Of a DNA stretch of 64,000 nt, positions 8,555 through 16,991 are shown piece after piece (the first letter of the stretch is position 1; each line of letters opens with the position of its first letter). The notes under the pieces were generated by a model, which was not told where the DNA came from, searched no databases, and saw only the letters and a list, made by a program, of their open reading frames with translations. The stretch comes from Marisediminitalea aggregata (GTDB lineage Bacteria; Pseudomonadota; Gammaproteobacteria; Enterobacterales; Alteromonadaceae), in assembly GCF_900129565.1 (NCBI RefSeq), contig NZ_FQWD01000003.1, positions 248,001 through 312,000 on the forward strand, given 5' to 3'. The position numbers were made by a program, and so were the translations under genes.

Positions 8555-8589
8555 GGAGGCGTCTTTGCAAATTGTGCAAAGACGCCTCC
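8555..8589. terminator. Perfect 15-bp hairpin between convergent genes
   Basis: GGAGGCGTCTTTGCA (8555-8569) is followed by a 5-nt loop (AATTG) and its exact complement (8575-8589). It lies between the stops of the DUF465 gene and secDF. Neither strand has a U-run after the stem, so it is not a textbook intrinsic terminator, but its place suggests a bidirectional 3'-end structure. Confidence 0.6.
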
Positions 8590-8627
8590 CTGCTCTTCAC
8601 GCCGACAGCTAAACAAGCACTCGCCCA

Positions 8628-11135
8628 CTATGGAATATGCGCCAATGAAGCGCGAATTTCCTCAGCAGTTGGTTTTAACTGCGGTAAACCACGTTGTTCC
8701 CGTCGACGCCCCAGGTAGTACAATATTGGCGAAGCTATAAATACCGACGAACTGGTACCAATCACAATGCCAAACAACATAGGTAAAGCGAAACTACTTA
8801 CCGTTGCCCCGCCTGCAATGCCCATAGGTAACAAGGCCAGGAATGTTGTCGCAGAGGTATACACGGTTCTGGACAGCGTAGCGCCGATACTGCTATTTAA
8901 TACCTCGAGTAGCGGTTTGTCCGGATTGGCCCGGAAGCCTTCACGAATCCGGTCAAACACCACAACCTTGTCATTAATGGAATAGCCTATCAGTGCCAAC
9001 ATGGCTGCCACGGCCGTTAAATTAAATTCGAGTCCGGTGAGAGCAAAAAAGCCAATGGTTTTAGTTAAATCCAGCAAGATAGTGGCAGTTGCCGCCAGCG
9101 CAAAATGCTGTTCAAAACGCAGCCACAAATAAAGCAGAATACCGCCCCCAGCTATTAGCACTGCAAGAATAGAGGCATCGGCAAACCCGCCACTTACCTT
9201 GGCGCCAACCATATCAACTTTGGGATAGCTAGCCGCACTGTCTTTGGCCGTTATCGCATTTTTCACCAGATTAACGGTATTACCGGCATCGCTGTTTTGT
9301 TGGCTCACCCGAATCAGGTAGTTTCCGGGCTCGCCGAACTCCTGAATACTGGCACCTTCTATTTGATGCTCTGCCAGAGTGTCTCGCACCTGTTCGACCG
9401 ACAACGTCGACGATTGCATTTCAATCAGGGTGCCACCGGTAAAGTCAACGCCATAGTGAAGTCCGGGTTGGACAAACAAAATAACTGACCCGATAGACAA
9501 AATGGCAGAGGCCACCAACCCCACTACCCGGCCTCGCATAAAGTTAATGCGGCTAAGGCCAGATTGATTCAACCAATTGTTCCCAAAGGTCAATACCTGG
9601 CGAGACCGGTTGCGCGTAGCCCAGCCCATCATTTGACGGGTTACTGCCACAGCCGTAAAAATAGAGGTGAAAATACCAATACCAATCGTGATCGCGAAAC
9701 CTTTTACCGGCCCGCTGCCGAACATAAACAACAAACTTACCGCTATCAGTGTGGTAAAGCTGGAGTCGAGTATCGTCGCGTAAGCTTTGTCAAAACCCGC
9801 CGGAATAGCGAGGCCCGCAGCCTTTCCTTTCGCAGACTCCTCTTTTATCCGCTCGTTGATGAGAATATTAGCATCAACGGCCATACCAATGGTCAGAATA
9901 ATCCCGGCGATGCCAGGCAGCGTGAGCGTGGCGCCAAACGCACTGAGTAACCCAATAATAAGCCCGATGTTTATTGCCAGACTGGTGCAGGCAATCAATC
10001 CCCAGCGCCGGTAAAGCGTTATCATAAATGCAAACACCAGCGCCGCACCGATCAGGCCGGTAGTCACACCCATTTCAATAGCATCAGATCCTAAATCCGG
10101 GCCTACCGTGCGTTCTTCCATGACATCAAGTGGCACTGGCAATGCGCCAGCGCGTAGCAACAAGGCCAGGTCTTTCGCTTCCGAGGGCGTAAAATTACCA
10201 CTGATTTCCCCCGCCCCGGCAGCAATAACCGAGCGTATCACCGGCGCAGTCAGTACTTTATTGTCCAGCACAATAGCCAGCGGCACACCAATATGACTTT
10301 TAGTCATCTCAGCAAAAATTCGGCTACCTGTGTTATCCAGTTTAAAGGTGACAACAGGTTCACTGGTGTTGGGATCAAAGCCCAGTTGCGCGTCTTTTAT
10401 ATGCTCCCCGTCCATCGCGACTTGTTTCTGTAGCCTGTACTGCTGGTTGCCCTCTGCATTAGGCAACACAATAGTGTTGGCTGAAGACGCATTGTCTGTC
10501 ACCCAGTGAAATCGCATTTGCGCTGTTGTACCTAACAAATCGCGGATTCTAGACGGATCCGACACACCCGGCATTTGCACTAATACGCCATCATTACCTT
10601 GTCTGGTGATACTGGGCTCAACTAACCCAGACTCGTTAAGGCGACGACGTACCACCTCGAGGCTTTGTTCTATCGCATCGCTGGCCAGGCTCGCTTTATA
10701 TTCCTCAGTGATGGTAAACGTAATGTGTTGCTGATCACGAGTTACATCAAACTGCTTCTCACCAGTGCTCCCCCGAGCCAGGCTAGCGGCTACCTCGCTA
10801 GCTTTGTCTGCGTCAGCGTTCAAACCAGTTAATGTGACTGAAAAAGAACCAGCATTCACTGGCTGAGATTGATAGCGAATGCCCTTGTCACGAAGGCCAT
10901 GCAAGAACGTCTCTTTAGTATCTTGCAGTGTTTTTTCAATAAGCGGGCGGGTATCAGCGCCAAGCAATAAATGTGAGCCACCTTGTAAATCAAGCCCCAG
11001 TGACAATTGATTAGAAGCCAGCCAATCCGGTAAGCGCTGCAACGCGGTGGCAGGTAACATATTTGGCATTGCACTGAGCAAACCAATGAGAATAACGAGC
11101 ACGTATATCACGCCCCGTGGGTGAAAAACTTTCAT
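8628..11135 (-). CDS. secDF: Fused protein translocase subunit SecDF
   Basis: 835 residues combining SecD and SecF in one chain. The N-terminal part has a first membrane helix (about 8-27), the SLGLDLQGGSHLL motif, the periplasmic P1 region and the SecD signature GMAVDANILINERIKEE. The C-terminal part from about residue 515 has SecF features: HYGVDFTGGTLIEM and GYSINDKVVVFDRIREGF. Twelve membrane helices are expected. SecDF uses the proton gradient to assist SecYEG export. Enterobacteria carry separate secD and secF behind yajC; here there is no yajC or tgt, so this may be a second, accessory SecDF. AGGA sits about 7 nt before ATG. Confidence 0.93.
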   Translation of the reverse strand: MKVFHPRGVIYVLVILIGLLSAMPNMLPATALQRLPDWLASNQLSLGLDLQGGSHLLLGADTRPLIEKTLQDTKETFLHGLRDKGIRYQSQPVNAGSFSVTLTGLNADADKASEVAASLARGSTGEKQFDVTRDQQHITFTITEEYKASLASDAIEQSLEVVRRRLNESGLVEPSITRQGNDGVLVQMPGVSDPSRIRDLLGTTAQMRFHWVTDNASSANTIVLPNAEGNQQYRLQKQVAMDGEHIKDAQLGFDPNTSEPVVTFKLDNTGSRIFAEMTKSHIGVPLAIVLDNKVLTAPVIRSVIAAGAGEISGNFTPSEAKDLALLLRAGALPVPLDVMEERTVGPDLGSDAIEMGVTTGLIGAALVFAFMITLYRRWGLIACTSLAINIGLIIGLLSAFGATLTLPGIAGIILTIGMAVDANILINERIKEESAKGKAAGLAIPAGFDKAYATILDSSFTTLIAVSLLFMFGSGPVKGFAITIGIGIFTSIFTAVAVTRQMMGWATRNRSRQVLTFGNNWLNQSGLSRINFMRGRVVGLVASAILSIGSVILFVQPGLHYGVDFTGGTLIEMQSSTLSVEQVRDTLAEHQIEGASIQEFGEPGNYLIRVSQQNSDAGNTVNLVKNAITAKDSAASYPKVDMVGAKVSGGFADASILAVLIAGGGILLYLWLRFEQHFALAATATILLDLTKTIGFFALTGLEFNLTAVAAMLALIGYSINDKVVVFDRIREGFRANPDKPLLEVLNSSIGATLSRTVYTSATTFLALLPMGIAGGATVSSFALPMLFGIVIGTSSSVFIASPILYYLGRRREQRGLPQLKPTAEEIRASLAHIP

Positions 11136-11200
11136 GGAAAATCCTTGTTAATCGAACAAATTGTGGTTGGCAATGCCAACAGAAAAAAATGGTTAGTTGA

Positions 11201-11590
11201 TTAACAAATGGGAGGCGCGCGTGAAGGAGGTCGTGAGAATAAAGACGGGGCTGGTGAATTAACAACAACGAACGACGCTGACACCAAGCCGGCATACTGC
11301 CAATAAATCGTTTGTTGTCCCGGATATTTTGGCGCAAAGCCTTGTTCCGGCTCACTGGCCGATTGTTGACTTCTGATGAGCTGCGTGAGCTCTCGAGGGA
11401 ATAACCCGTTATCTCTTTGACCTGCAACGGCTGCAGGTTGCTCTCCGGAGACTAACGCTGTATCCGTTGTATAAGATGCCGAGTGAGATACACCACTCAA
11501 CCCTGCAAACACAACCAGACACCACAACCATACCCACATCGAGTTAGCTCGACGCACGGTTGTAGCGGTGTGTACAGAAGTGGTTTGCAT
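11201..11590 (-). CDS. Small putative secreted or membrane protein upstream of secDF
   Basis: 129 residues with ATG 11590, or 136 with GTG 11611. Not recognised. A hydrophobic stretch (MWVWLWCLVVFAGLSGVSHSA, about residues 18-38) could be a signal peptide or anchor, and a second short hydrophobic run (YAGLVSASFVVV) precedes a C-terminal SRPPSRAPP tail of a type seen in small envelope proteins. There is no clear Shine-Dalgarno before either start. It ends 65 bp before secDF on the same strand and is probably co-transcribed. It may be a real envelope protein linked to secDF, but a chance reading frame cannot be excluded. Confidence 0.45.
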   Translation of the reverse strand: MQTTSVHTATTVRRANSMWVWLWCLVVFAGLSGVSHSASYTTDTALVSGEQPAAVAGQRDNGLFPRELTQLIRSQQSASEPEQGFAPKYPGQQTIYWQYAGLVSASFVVVNSPAPSLFSRPPSRAPPIC

Positions 11591-11667
11591 TGTCGTTTTG
11601 AGTAAGTTCACGCGTTATTCTTTGTGCAATATGGAGGTTTTGCTGAGAAAAGCAATAGCCTGATCAT

Positions 11668-11689
11668 AAAAAACCCGGCTTTCGCCGGG
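11668..11689 (-). terminator. Intrinsic terminator of ahpF
   Basis: On the minus strand CCCGGC-GAAA-GCCGGG is followed by six Ts (complement of AAAAAA at 11668-11673). It lies 42 nt beyond the ahpF stop. Confidence 0.88.
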
Positions 11690-11730
11690 CTTTCAATATT
11701 TATAGAGATTGGCTGGTTGTTAAGCGGGGC

Positions 11731-13317
11731 TTATGCGGCCTGGCTTTCAGCTTCGTCTTCCACTTCGTGGGCCAGCAAGTATTCAAAGGCTGACAGCGAC
11801 GCTTTTGCACCCTCGCCCATGGAAATAACAATCTGCTTGTAAGGCACAGTCGTTACATCACCTGCGGCAAAAATACCTGGTTCAGACGTCTTACATTTGT
11901 TGTCTACCACAATTTCACCGTGCTGAGTCAACTCAACAACACCTTTCATGAACTGGCTGTTTGGTACCAATCCAATTTGAACAAACACACCGGCTAACGG
12001 TAATGAGTGAACTTCATCAGTCGCTCTGTCCTGATACTCGATTGCTGTCACTTTGCCATTCTCTGCAACGATTTGCTTGGTTGCCGCGTTCTTAATGATG
12101 GTGACATTTTCACGCTTTTCGGCCTGGTTGATTAACACCTGATCCGCTTTCAGCGTTGGCATAAACTCGAATACGGTTACCGACTTTACAATACCGGCCA
12201 GGTCCAGTGCTGCCTCAATACCTGAGTTTCCGCCACCAATTACCGCAACATCCTTACCTTTAAAGAACGGGCCGTCACAGTGCGGACAGTACGCAACACC
12301 ATTACCAATATTTTCTTTCTCGCCCGGTACACCCAGTTCTCTCCAGCGTGCACCCGTAGCCACAATAATGGTCTTGGTTTTAATCTGCTCGCCAGATGAC
12401 AGAGTCAGTGTTTTAATGTTGCCCTTCTCGATAGATTCAACACGCACGTGTTCTTTTAACGTGATGTCATAATCTTTCATGTGTTCGGCAAGGTTACCCA
12501 CCAGCTCGGGGCCCGTGGTTTTTGGTACTGAAATCAGGTTTTCAATACCCATCGTGTCTTTTACCTGACCACCGAATCGATCGGCAATCACTGTCACTTT
12601 TAACCCTTTACGCGCACTGTAAATCGCTGAGCTTACGCCTGCCGGGCCACCACCAATCACGGTAACGTCCTGCAGCGGTAATGACTGGCCAGCATTGGCC
12701 TGTTTCAACGACGGGTCGCGCTCTAACAACTTGTCGATTAGGGTTGAGGCGTCCACTTTACCGTTGGCAAACAATTCGCCATTCAGGTATACGCTGGGTA
12801 CGCCCTGAATATCACGTTCGCTAACCAATGACTGGTATAAGCCGCCATCGATCATTTCGCTGGTGATATTCGGATTTAACAACGCGAATTGGTTCAACGC
12901 CTGGACAACGTCCGGACAGTTGTGACAACTCAGGCTGATAAATACTTCAAAATTCAGTTCTTCTTTCACACCTTTTACGATGCCTTGTACGCTATCGTCT
13001 ACTTTCAGCGGTGTGCCTGACGCGTGCAGCATAGCCAGAACGAATGAGTTAAACTCATGTCCGCCTGGGATCCCGGAAAAACGAATACCGGTATCTTCAC
13101 CATCAGCTTCCAGTAAGAAGCTAACAGAGCTGCGTAAAACGCCATTTGTATCTCGTTCTTCCAACTGGATCTTGTCGCTGATTCCTGCCACGTCAGACAG
13201 AAACTTCTTCAGCTCTTCACGCTTGCTGTGCTCACCTGTCTGTAGCACAAAGGTGACGGTTTTCTGCATGTTCGCAGCATAACCTTTCAATGCATTTAAA
13301 ATATCTTGCGTTAACAT
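11731..13317 (-). CDS. ahpF: Alkyl hydroperoxide reductase subunit F
   Basis: 528 residues, full AhpF length. The N-terminal tandem thioredoxin-like domain carries C131-x2-C134 (CHNC). Then come FAD-binding GGGPAG (222-227), the thioredoxin-reductase active site C344-x2-C347 (CPHC), the NAD(P)H-binding [10 protein letters not shown], and a C-terminal FAD segment [15 protein letters not shown]. It passes electrons from NADH to AhpC to reduce peroxides in the cytosol. ATG 13317 gives the conserved [13 protein letters not shown] start; 14 extra upstream codons are unlikely. ahpC lies 81 bp upstream on the same strand, with a hairpin between them. Confidence 0.96.
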   Translation of the reverse strand: MLTQDILNALKGYAANMQKTVTFVLQTGEHSKREELKKFLSDVAGISDKIQLEERDTNGVLRSSVSFLLEADGEDTGIRFSGIPGGHEFNSFVLAMLHASGTPLKVDDSVQGIVKGVKEELNFEVFISLSCHNCPDVVQALNQFALLNPNITSEMIDGGLYQSLVSERDIQGVPSVYLNGELFANGKVDASTLIDKLLERDPSLKQANAGQSLPLQDVTVIGGGPAGVSSAIYSARKGLKVTVIADRFGGQVKDTMGIENLISVPKTTGPELVGNLAEHMKDYDITLKEHVRVESIEKGNIKTLTLSSGEQIKTKTIIVATGARWRELGVPGEKENIGNGVAYCPHCDGPFFKGKDVAVIGGGNSGIEAALDLAGIVKSVTVFEFMPTLKADQVLINQAEKRENVTIIKNAATKQIVAENGKVTAIEYQDRATDEVHSLPLAGVFVQIGLVPNSQFMKGVVELTQHGEIVVDNKCKTSEPGIFAAGDVTTVPYKQIVISMGEGAKASLSAFEYLLAHEVEDEAESQAA

Positions 13318-13349
13318 AATAACTTCTGCCTTAACTGGAAACTTGGAAT

Positions 13350-13370
13350 GTGCGGGCATTGAGCCCGCAC
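13350..13370 (-). other. Intercistronic hairpin between ahpC and ahpF
   Basis: GTGCGGGC (13350-13357) and GCCCGCAC (13363-13370) pair perfectly around ATTGA. There is no U-run. It is likely to act as a processing or 3'-stabilising structure that lets ahpC mRNA accumulate above ahpF. Confidence 0.55.
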
Positions 13371-13398
13371 GGACTAACTAGTTGGTAGTTGGTCTGTC

Positions 13399-13962
13399 TT
13401 AGATTTTGCCAACTAAGTCTAATGAAGGAGCAAGTGTTGCTTCGCCTTCTTTCCACTTAGCAGGACATACTTCACCTGGGTGAGAAGCAACGTACTGAGC
13501 TGCTTTAACTTTGCGAACCAGGTCGTCCGCGTCACGGCCGATACCTTCAGCAGTGATTTCCATTGCCTGGATAACACCATCCGGGTCAACAACGAAAGTA
13601 CCACGGTCAGCCAGACCCATATCTTCACGCATACAATCGAAGTTACGAGTGATAACGCCTGTTGGGTCGCCGATCATTGCAAACTTGATTTTGCCGATAG
13701 TTTCTGACGCTTCGTGCCATGCAGCGTGAGTGAAGTGAGTGTCAGTTGATACTGAGAATACTTCTACGCCACGCGCCTGAAGCTCTTCATATTTGTCTGC
13801 AACGTCGCCCAGCTCAGTAGGACATACGAAAGTAAAGTCTGCCGGATAAAATACAAATACCGCCCACTTTCCCTTGATGTCTTCACTGCTTACTTCTACG
13901 AACTCGCCGTCTTTGAATGCTTGCGCTTTGAACGGTTTGATTTGTGTGTTGATTAAAGCCAT
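13399..13962 (-). CDS. ahpC: Alkyl hydroperoxide reductase subunit C (2-Cys peroxiredoxin)
   Basis: 187 residues, identical in length to E. coli AhpC. Peroxidatic C47 is in FTFVCPTE and resolving C166 is in GEVCPAKW; T44 and R116-type residues of the peroxiredoxin site are present in context. It reduces H2O2 and organic peroxides in the cytosol, recycled by AhpF. The codon choice (GGT, GAA, CTG-rich) looks typical of a highly expressed gene. A GGAG Shine-Dalgarno precedes the ATG at 13962. A complete OxyR-type site lies about 50 bp upstream. Confidence 0.97.
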   Translation of the reverse strand: MALINTQIKPFKAQAFKDGEFVEVSSEDIKGKWAVFVFYPADFTFVCPTELGDVADKYEELQARGVEVFSVSTDTHFTHAAWHEASETIGKIKFAMIGDPTGVITRNFDCMREDMGLADRGTFVVDPDGVIQAMEITAEGIGRDADDLVRKVKAAQYVASHPGEVCPAKWKEGEATLAPSLDLVGKI

Positions 13963-14010
13963 TTACTTTCTCCAAAAGTTAGGGTTGTTACATTTCAATT
14001 TACTGAATCA

Positions 14011-14047
14011 ATAGCACTGCTTTGTTACAGTGCAAAGTCACTGCTAT
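14011..14047 (-). promoter_or_regulatory. OxyR-type binding site upstream of ahpC
   Basis: ATAG-N7-TTGT-N7-CAAA-N7-CTAT with exact 7-nt spacings, 37 bp in total, matching the four-element OxyR consensus (ATAG-N7-CTAT-N7-ATAG-N7-CTAT). The outer elements are perfect. It is also an inverted repeat (TCAATAG with CTATTGA). A possible -10 TAAATT lies at 13997-14002 on the minus strand. The rest of the 312-bp gap (13963-14274) shows no other structure. Confidence 0.8.
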
Positions 14048-14274
14048 TGACTTGTAGGTTCGATACGAAAATTCAAGGTTATCGGATGCCTTGAAGTCAG
14101 TAACGTTTGACTTGGGACAAGAATAGCCCTTGCAAAGGAGAATTTATAATTGGATTTGTTGAAAGGTTGATTCAGAAAAAACTATTAAAAAGAAGATAAG
14201 TGCAGAATTTAATCAATAAGAGCACAAGGCTCACTTTCCGAAAATGGGTGTCCCGAAATGCGAGCCGCAGTGTG

Positions 14275-15942
14275 TTAAGGCATAGCAGACAGCTGTACTT
14301 CGTTAATACCCAATGCCGTTAAATATTCATCCCGCTTTTGACGCTGTGCATCAATCAGTTTTCCGCTGTGTAATAAACGAGACGCATTGGATGCTACCTC
14401 ATATTGAGCATCTGACAGTGGATCTTTTTTGTTAAGTTGCACAAGCACTTTTAACAGACTGAGGGCTATTGACTTGTCGTGAGGCGACAGTGTCATGGCC
14501 TGACACAGATTGTTGTAAGCAGGCAACATACGATTTTCGCGATAATTAACCGCTGCCATGTCTTTCAGTTCTTTGGTGGTGAACTTGATTTCCCGTCGCT
14601 CAATCTCTTCGCGTTTAAGGTACTCATCAACAACCTGGCTTGCCAGTGTATCGCCTGCAAGCTGAGAGCGGAGCTTATCCAGTATACTCAGGCAATCTTC
14701 TTTCATGCCCAACTCGTGATACGCTTTCATGAGATCCAGATTGTCTTCCAGGTTCATATTCACGCTGGTATCAAGTTGTTCTTTGAGTAACTTTTCTGCC
14801 TCACGCTTTTGCTGTTGTAAACAACACAGACGTGTTTTTACCACCACTAACTGATTAGACAACGCCTGACTGGTAGTGGCCTGGCGACTTAATTCGTCGA
14901 GTTCCTTTTGCAAACTGCGCTGCAACTTTTCAGACTCCTGCCCGGACACCGACGCCGCTAGATCCACCATAGTGCGAACCACATTCAACGTAAGATCAGG
15001 CGAATCATGAATGGAATTCTTGGCGTACTTCGCCATATTCTGTACGGCTTCCAACTGTCCGTATTTATCACGATTTAAACGCGCCAAATCCCACAGTTTT
15101 TTATTGCGCTCAATATTACGCGGTGCGAGTTTACTGGCTGCTTTTACTTGCTCATACGCGACGTCAAACTGTTCCTTGCCGATATAGTATTGCGCCAGCA
15201 GGTCGTAAGTCAGGAACTTTGTGTCATTGCGCTGCAATAAGTCTTCGATTAGCAGCTCAGCTTCTTCAATTTTGTCTTGTCTGAACAAGGATTTAGCCAG
15301 TCCAATATGAACCCAGGCGTGGTCGTATTCGGCTTTCAAATCGGAAAAGTACTTTTCCGCGCTAATATAATCGCGTAATTGAATCAGGCAATCGCCAATC
15401 ATGCGCTTAAGTCTGGGGTGGTATTCCACCACGCTGCTGTCACGCAACCCGCGTTCAGCATGATAAATAGCGGCCGCATAATCGCCGTTATCCATACTGT
15501 GCATGAGTTTATTGAGCTTGCGACGAATATCGACTAAGTAGCGGAAGCGATGCTGGATGCGCTGTCTGGCTAGCGGTTTCACCCAAAAATCATCGGGCTG
15601 TAACTCGATAATACAGTTTACCAACTCCATGTTGGTTTCTGCACTGAGGAAAATAACGGTGGTTTTGTCTGAGATATACTGATGGTGTTTCAGTTCTTCG
15701 AACAAATGGAAGCCGTCTTTGTCGTTACTGACATTAAACGCCAGTAAAACAACATCGAAGACATCATCCTGACACAGTCGCACTGCATGGTAGGCATTTT
15801 GCGCACTGCTTACCTTCTTCACACCCAGATCGGTTAAAGCGGAATTAACTAAGTCATGTATCAGGCCCTGGTTGTCTACAACCAGCACTTTTAATTCGTC
15901 GATGCTTTTGGGTAATGGGATTTTTTCCATGAAGGTTGCCAC
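14275..15942 (-). CDS. Response-regulator-like protein with degenerate receiver and TPR region
   Basis: 555 residues. Residues about 17-130 form a CheY-like receiver: VLVVDNQGLIHD (acidic D23), FLSAETN (S100) and FWVKPL (K122). The phospho-acceptor position that normally reads LLD or LCD is LLA, giving A68, so phosphorylation at the usual site is not possible. From about 150 to the end the chain is all-helical with TPR-like repeats (DYAAAIYHAERGL, DYISAEKYFSDL, AYEQVKAASKLAP). It probably acts as a constitutive scaffold. The start is GTG 15942 because AGGAG is placed 4 nt before it and 16 nt before the internal ATG 15930. No kinase gene is adjacent. Confidence 0.82.
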   Translation of the reverse strand: MATFMEKIPLPKSIDELKVLVVDNQGLIHDLVNSALTDLGVKKVSSAQNAYHAVRLCQDDVFDVVLLAFNVSNDKDGFHLFEELKHHQYISDKTTVIFLSAETNMELVNCIIELQPDDFWVKPLARQRIQHRFRYLVDIRRKLNKLMHSMDNGDYAAAIYHAERGLRDSSVVEYHPRLKRMIGDCLIQLRDYISAEKYFSDLKAEYDHAWVHIGLAKSLFRQDKIEEAELLIEDLLQRNDTKFLTYDLLAQYYIGKEQFDVAYEQVKAASKLAPRNIERNKKLWDLARLNRDKYGQLEAVQNMAKYAKNSIHDSPDLTLNVVRTMVDLAASVSGQESEKLQRSLQKELDELSRQATTSQALSNQLVVVKTRLCCLQQQKREAEKLLKEQLDTSVNMNLEDNLDLMKAYHELGMKEDCLSILDKLRSQLAGDTLASQVVDEYLKREEIERREIKFTTKELKDMAAVNYRENRMLPAYNNLCQAMTLSPHDKSIALSLLKVLVQLNKKDPLSDAQYEVASNASRLLHSGKLIDAQRQKRDEYLTALGINEVQLSAMP

Positions 15943-16142
15943 TTAACTCCTGTTGCGTTCCCTGTCGAGTTGGTCGTTCCAGCTAAATCCAATACTCAGC
16001 TGAAAATACGCCGGGTAAACGTTTCGTTTACCCATTTAATTTAGATGTTATCCCGATTTTCATAAAACTGCCATACTCTGATTGGCAGAAATTAGCATAG
16101 CTGCGCTTTTAACCGCCTCACGGTATAAAGGCAGACAGGCCG

Positions 16143-16811
16143 TTACTTGGGTGGGTCTACGCGTTGCGCCGTGCTGTTGTTCACCCTGAACCAGCCCGCA
16201 ATTGAAAAACGGTCTCGTGTTGCGGGCAACACTTCATGGGGAAACTCTTCGCTCAAAAATATCGCAATTGTCCCCATTAAAGGCGTTACAACCACGGTGT
16301 CGTCTGCATGTTCTTCCGGGTAAATCACCAACTCGCCGCCATCGTCTGGCCCCCACTGAGAATTCAGGTACAGGACAACAGATAACACACGGTTGGCTTC
16401 ACCGCGAAAGGCATCGTAATGCTTTTTATAAAAGCTGCCTGGCGGGTAGTGCGCAAAGTGACTTTCAAAGGAAAACAAGCCCAGAAACAGCCGCCGATTG
16501 AGATACGTTTTCAGACTATTACTCCAGGCTAGCCATTCTGCTGTGGCCGGCAATTTACCATCTATCCAACTGATCTCATCGGTACGCACAAACTGATTTT
16601 GCTGAAACTGCTGTTCGCGGCCAATACCAGCCGGATCATAATGATGTAACTGCTGGGCTTGCGCGACCAGCGCGTCTAACAAAGCCGGAGATAACACCCC
16701 GTGCTGAATACTAAAGCCTTTGGTACTTAAGTCTTCCGCTATGCCTGAAAACACAGCGGTCTGGTCGATCGCAGCGGTAGTTAAATGATGTAAATCAGCC
16801 TGAATTTCCAC
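16143..16811 (-). CDS. 2OG-Fe(II) oxygenase (prolyl 4-hydroxylase type)
   Basis: 222 residues with the double-stranded beta-helix core. Iron ligands are H131 and D133 (KKHYDAF) and H192 (FPHEVLP); R201 (DRFSIAGWF) would bind the 2-oxoglutarate 5-carboxylate. GGELVIYPE and GTIAIFLSEEFPHE are typical of bacterial P4H-like enzymes. Substrate unknown. It is divergent from the GNAT-nitrilase gene with about 180 bp between starts and is not in an obvious operon. The 200-bp gap downstream, toward the TPR regulator, holds nothing I can name. Cytosolic; no signal peptide. Confidence 0.88.
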   Translation of the reverse strand: MEIQADLHHLTTAAIDQTAVFSGIAEDLSTKGFSIQHGVLSPALLDALVAQAQQLHHYDPAGIGREQQFQQNQFVRTDEISWIDGKLPATAEWLAWSNSLKTYLNRRLFLGLFSFESHFAHYPPGSFYKKHYDAFRGEANRVLSVVLYLNSQWGPDDGGELVIYPEEHADDTVVVTPLMGTIAIFLSEEFPHEVLPATRDRFSIAGWFRVNNSTAQRVDPPK

Positions 16812-16991
16812 GTGTAAACATCCAATTAATTTGTGCGCGCTTTATATGTTCAAAATCTCCGCAACTCAAGCTTTTTTTAAGCTCAAAGCGAGAATTTTTT
16901 CTATCGGTGTCAGGGCGCTTAACGGTAGAGCTCACGACACCTTCATGCTATGTTGATAGCCAGATTAGCGGTAATAAGGATCGTCGACACG

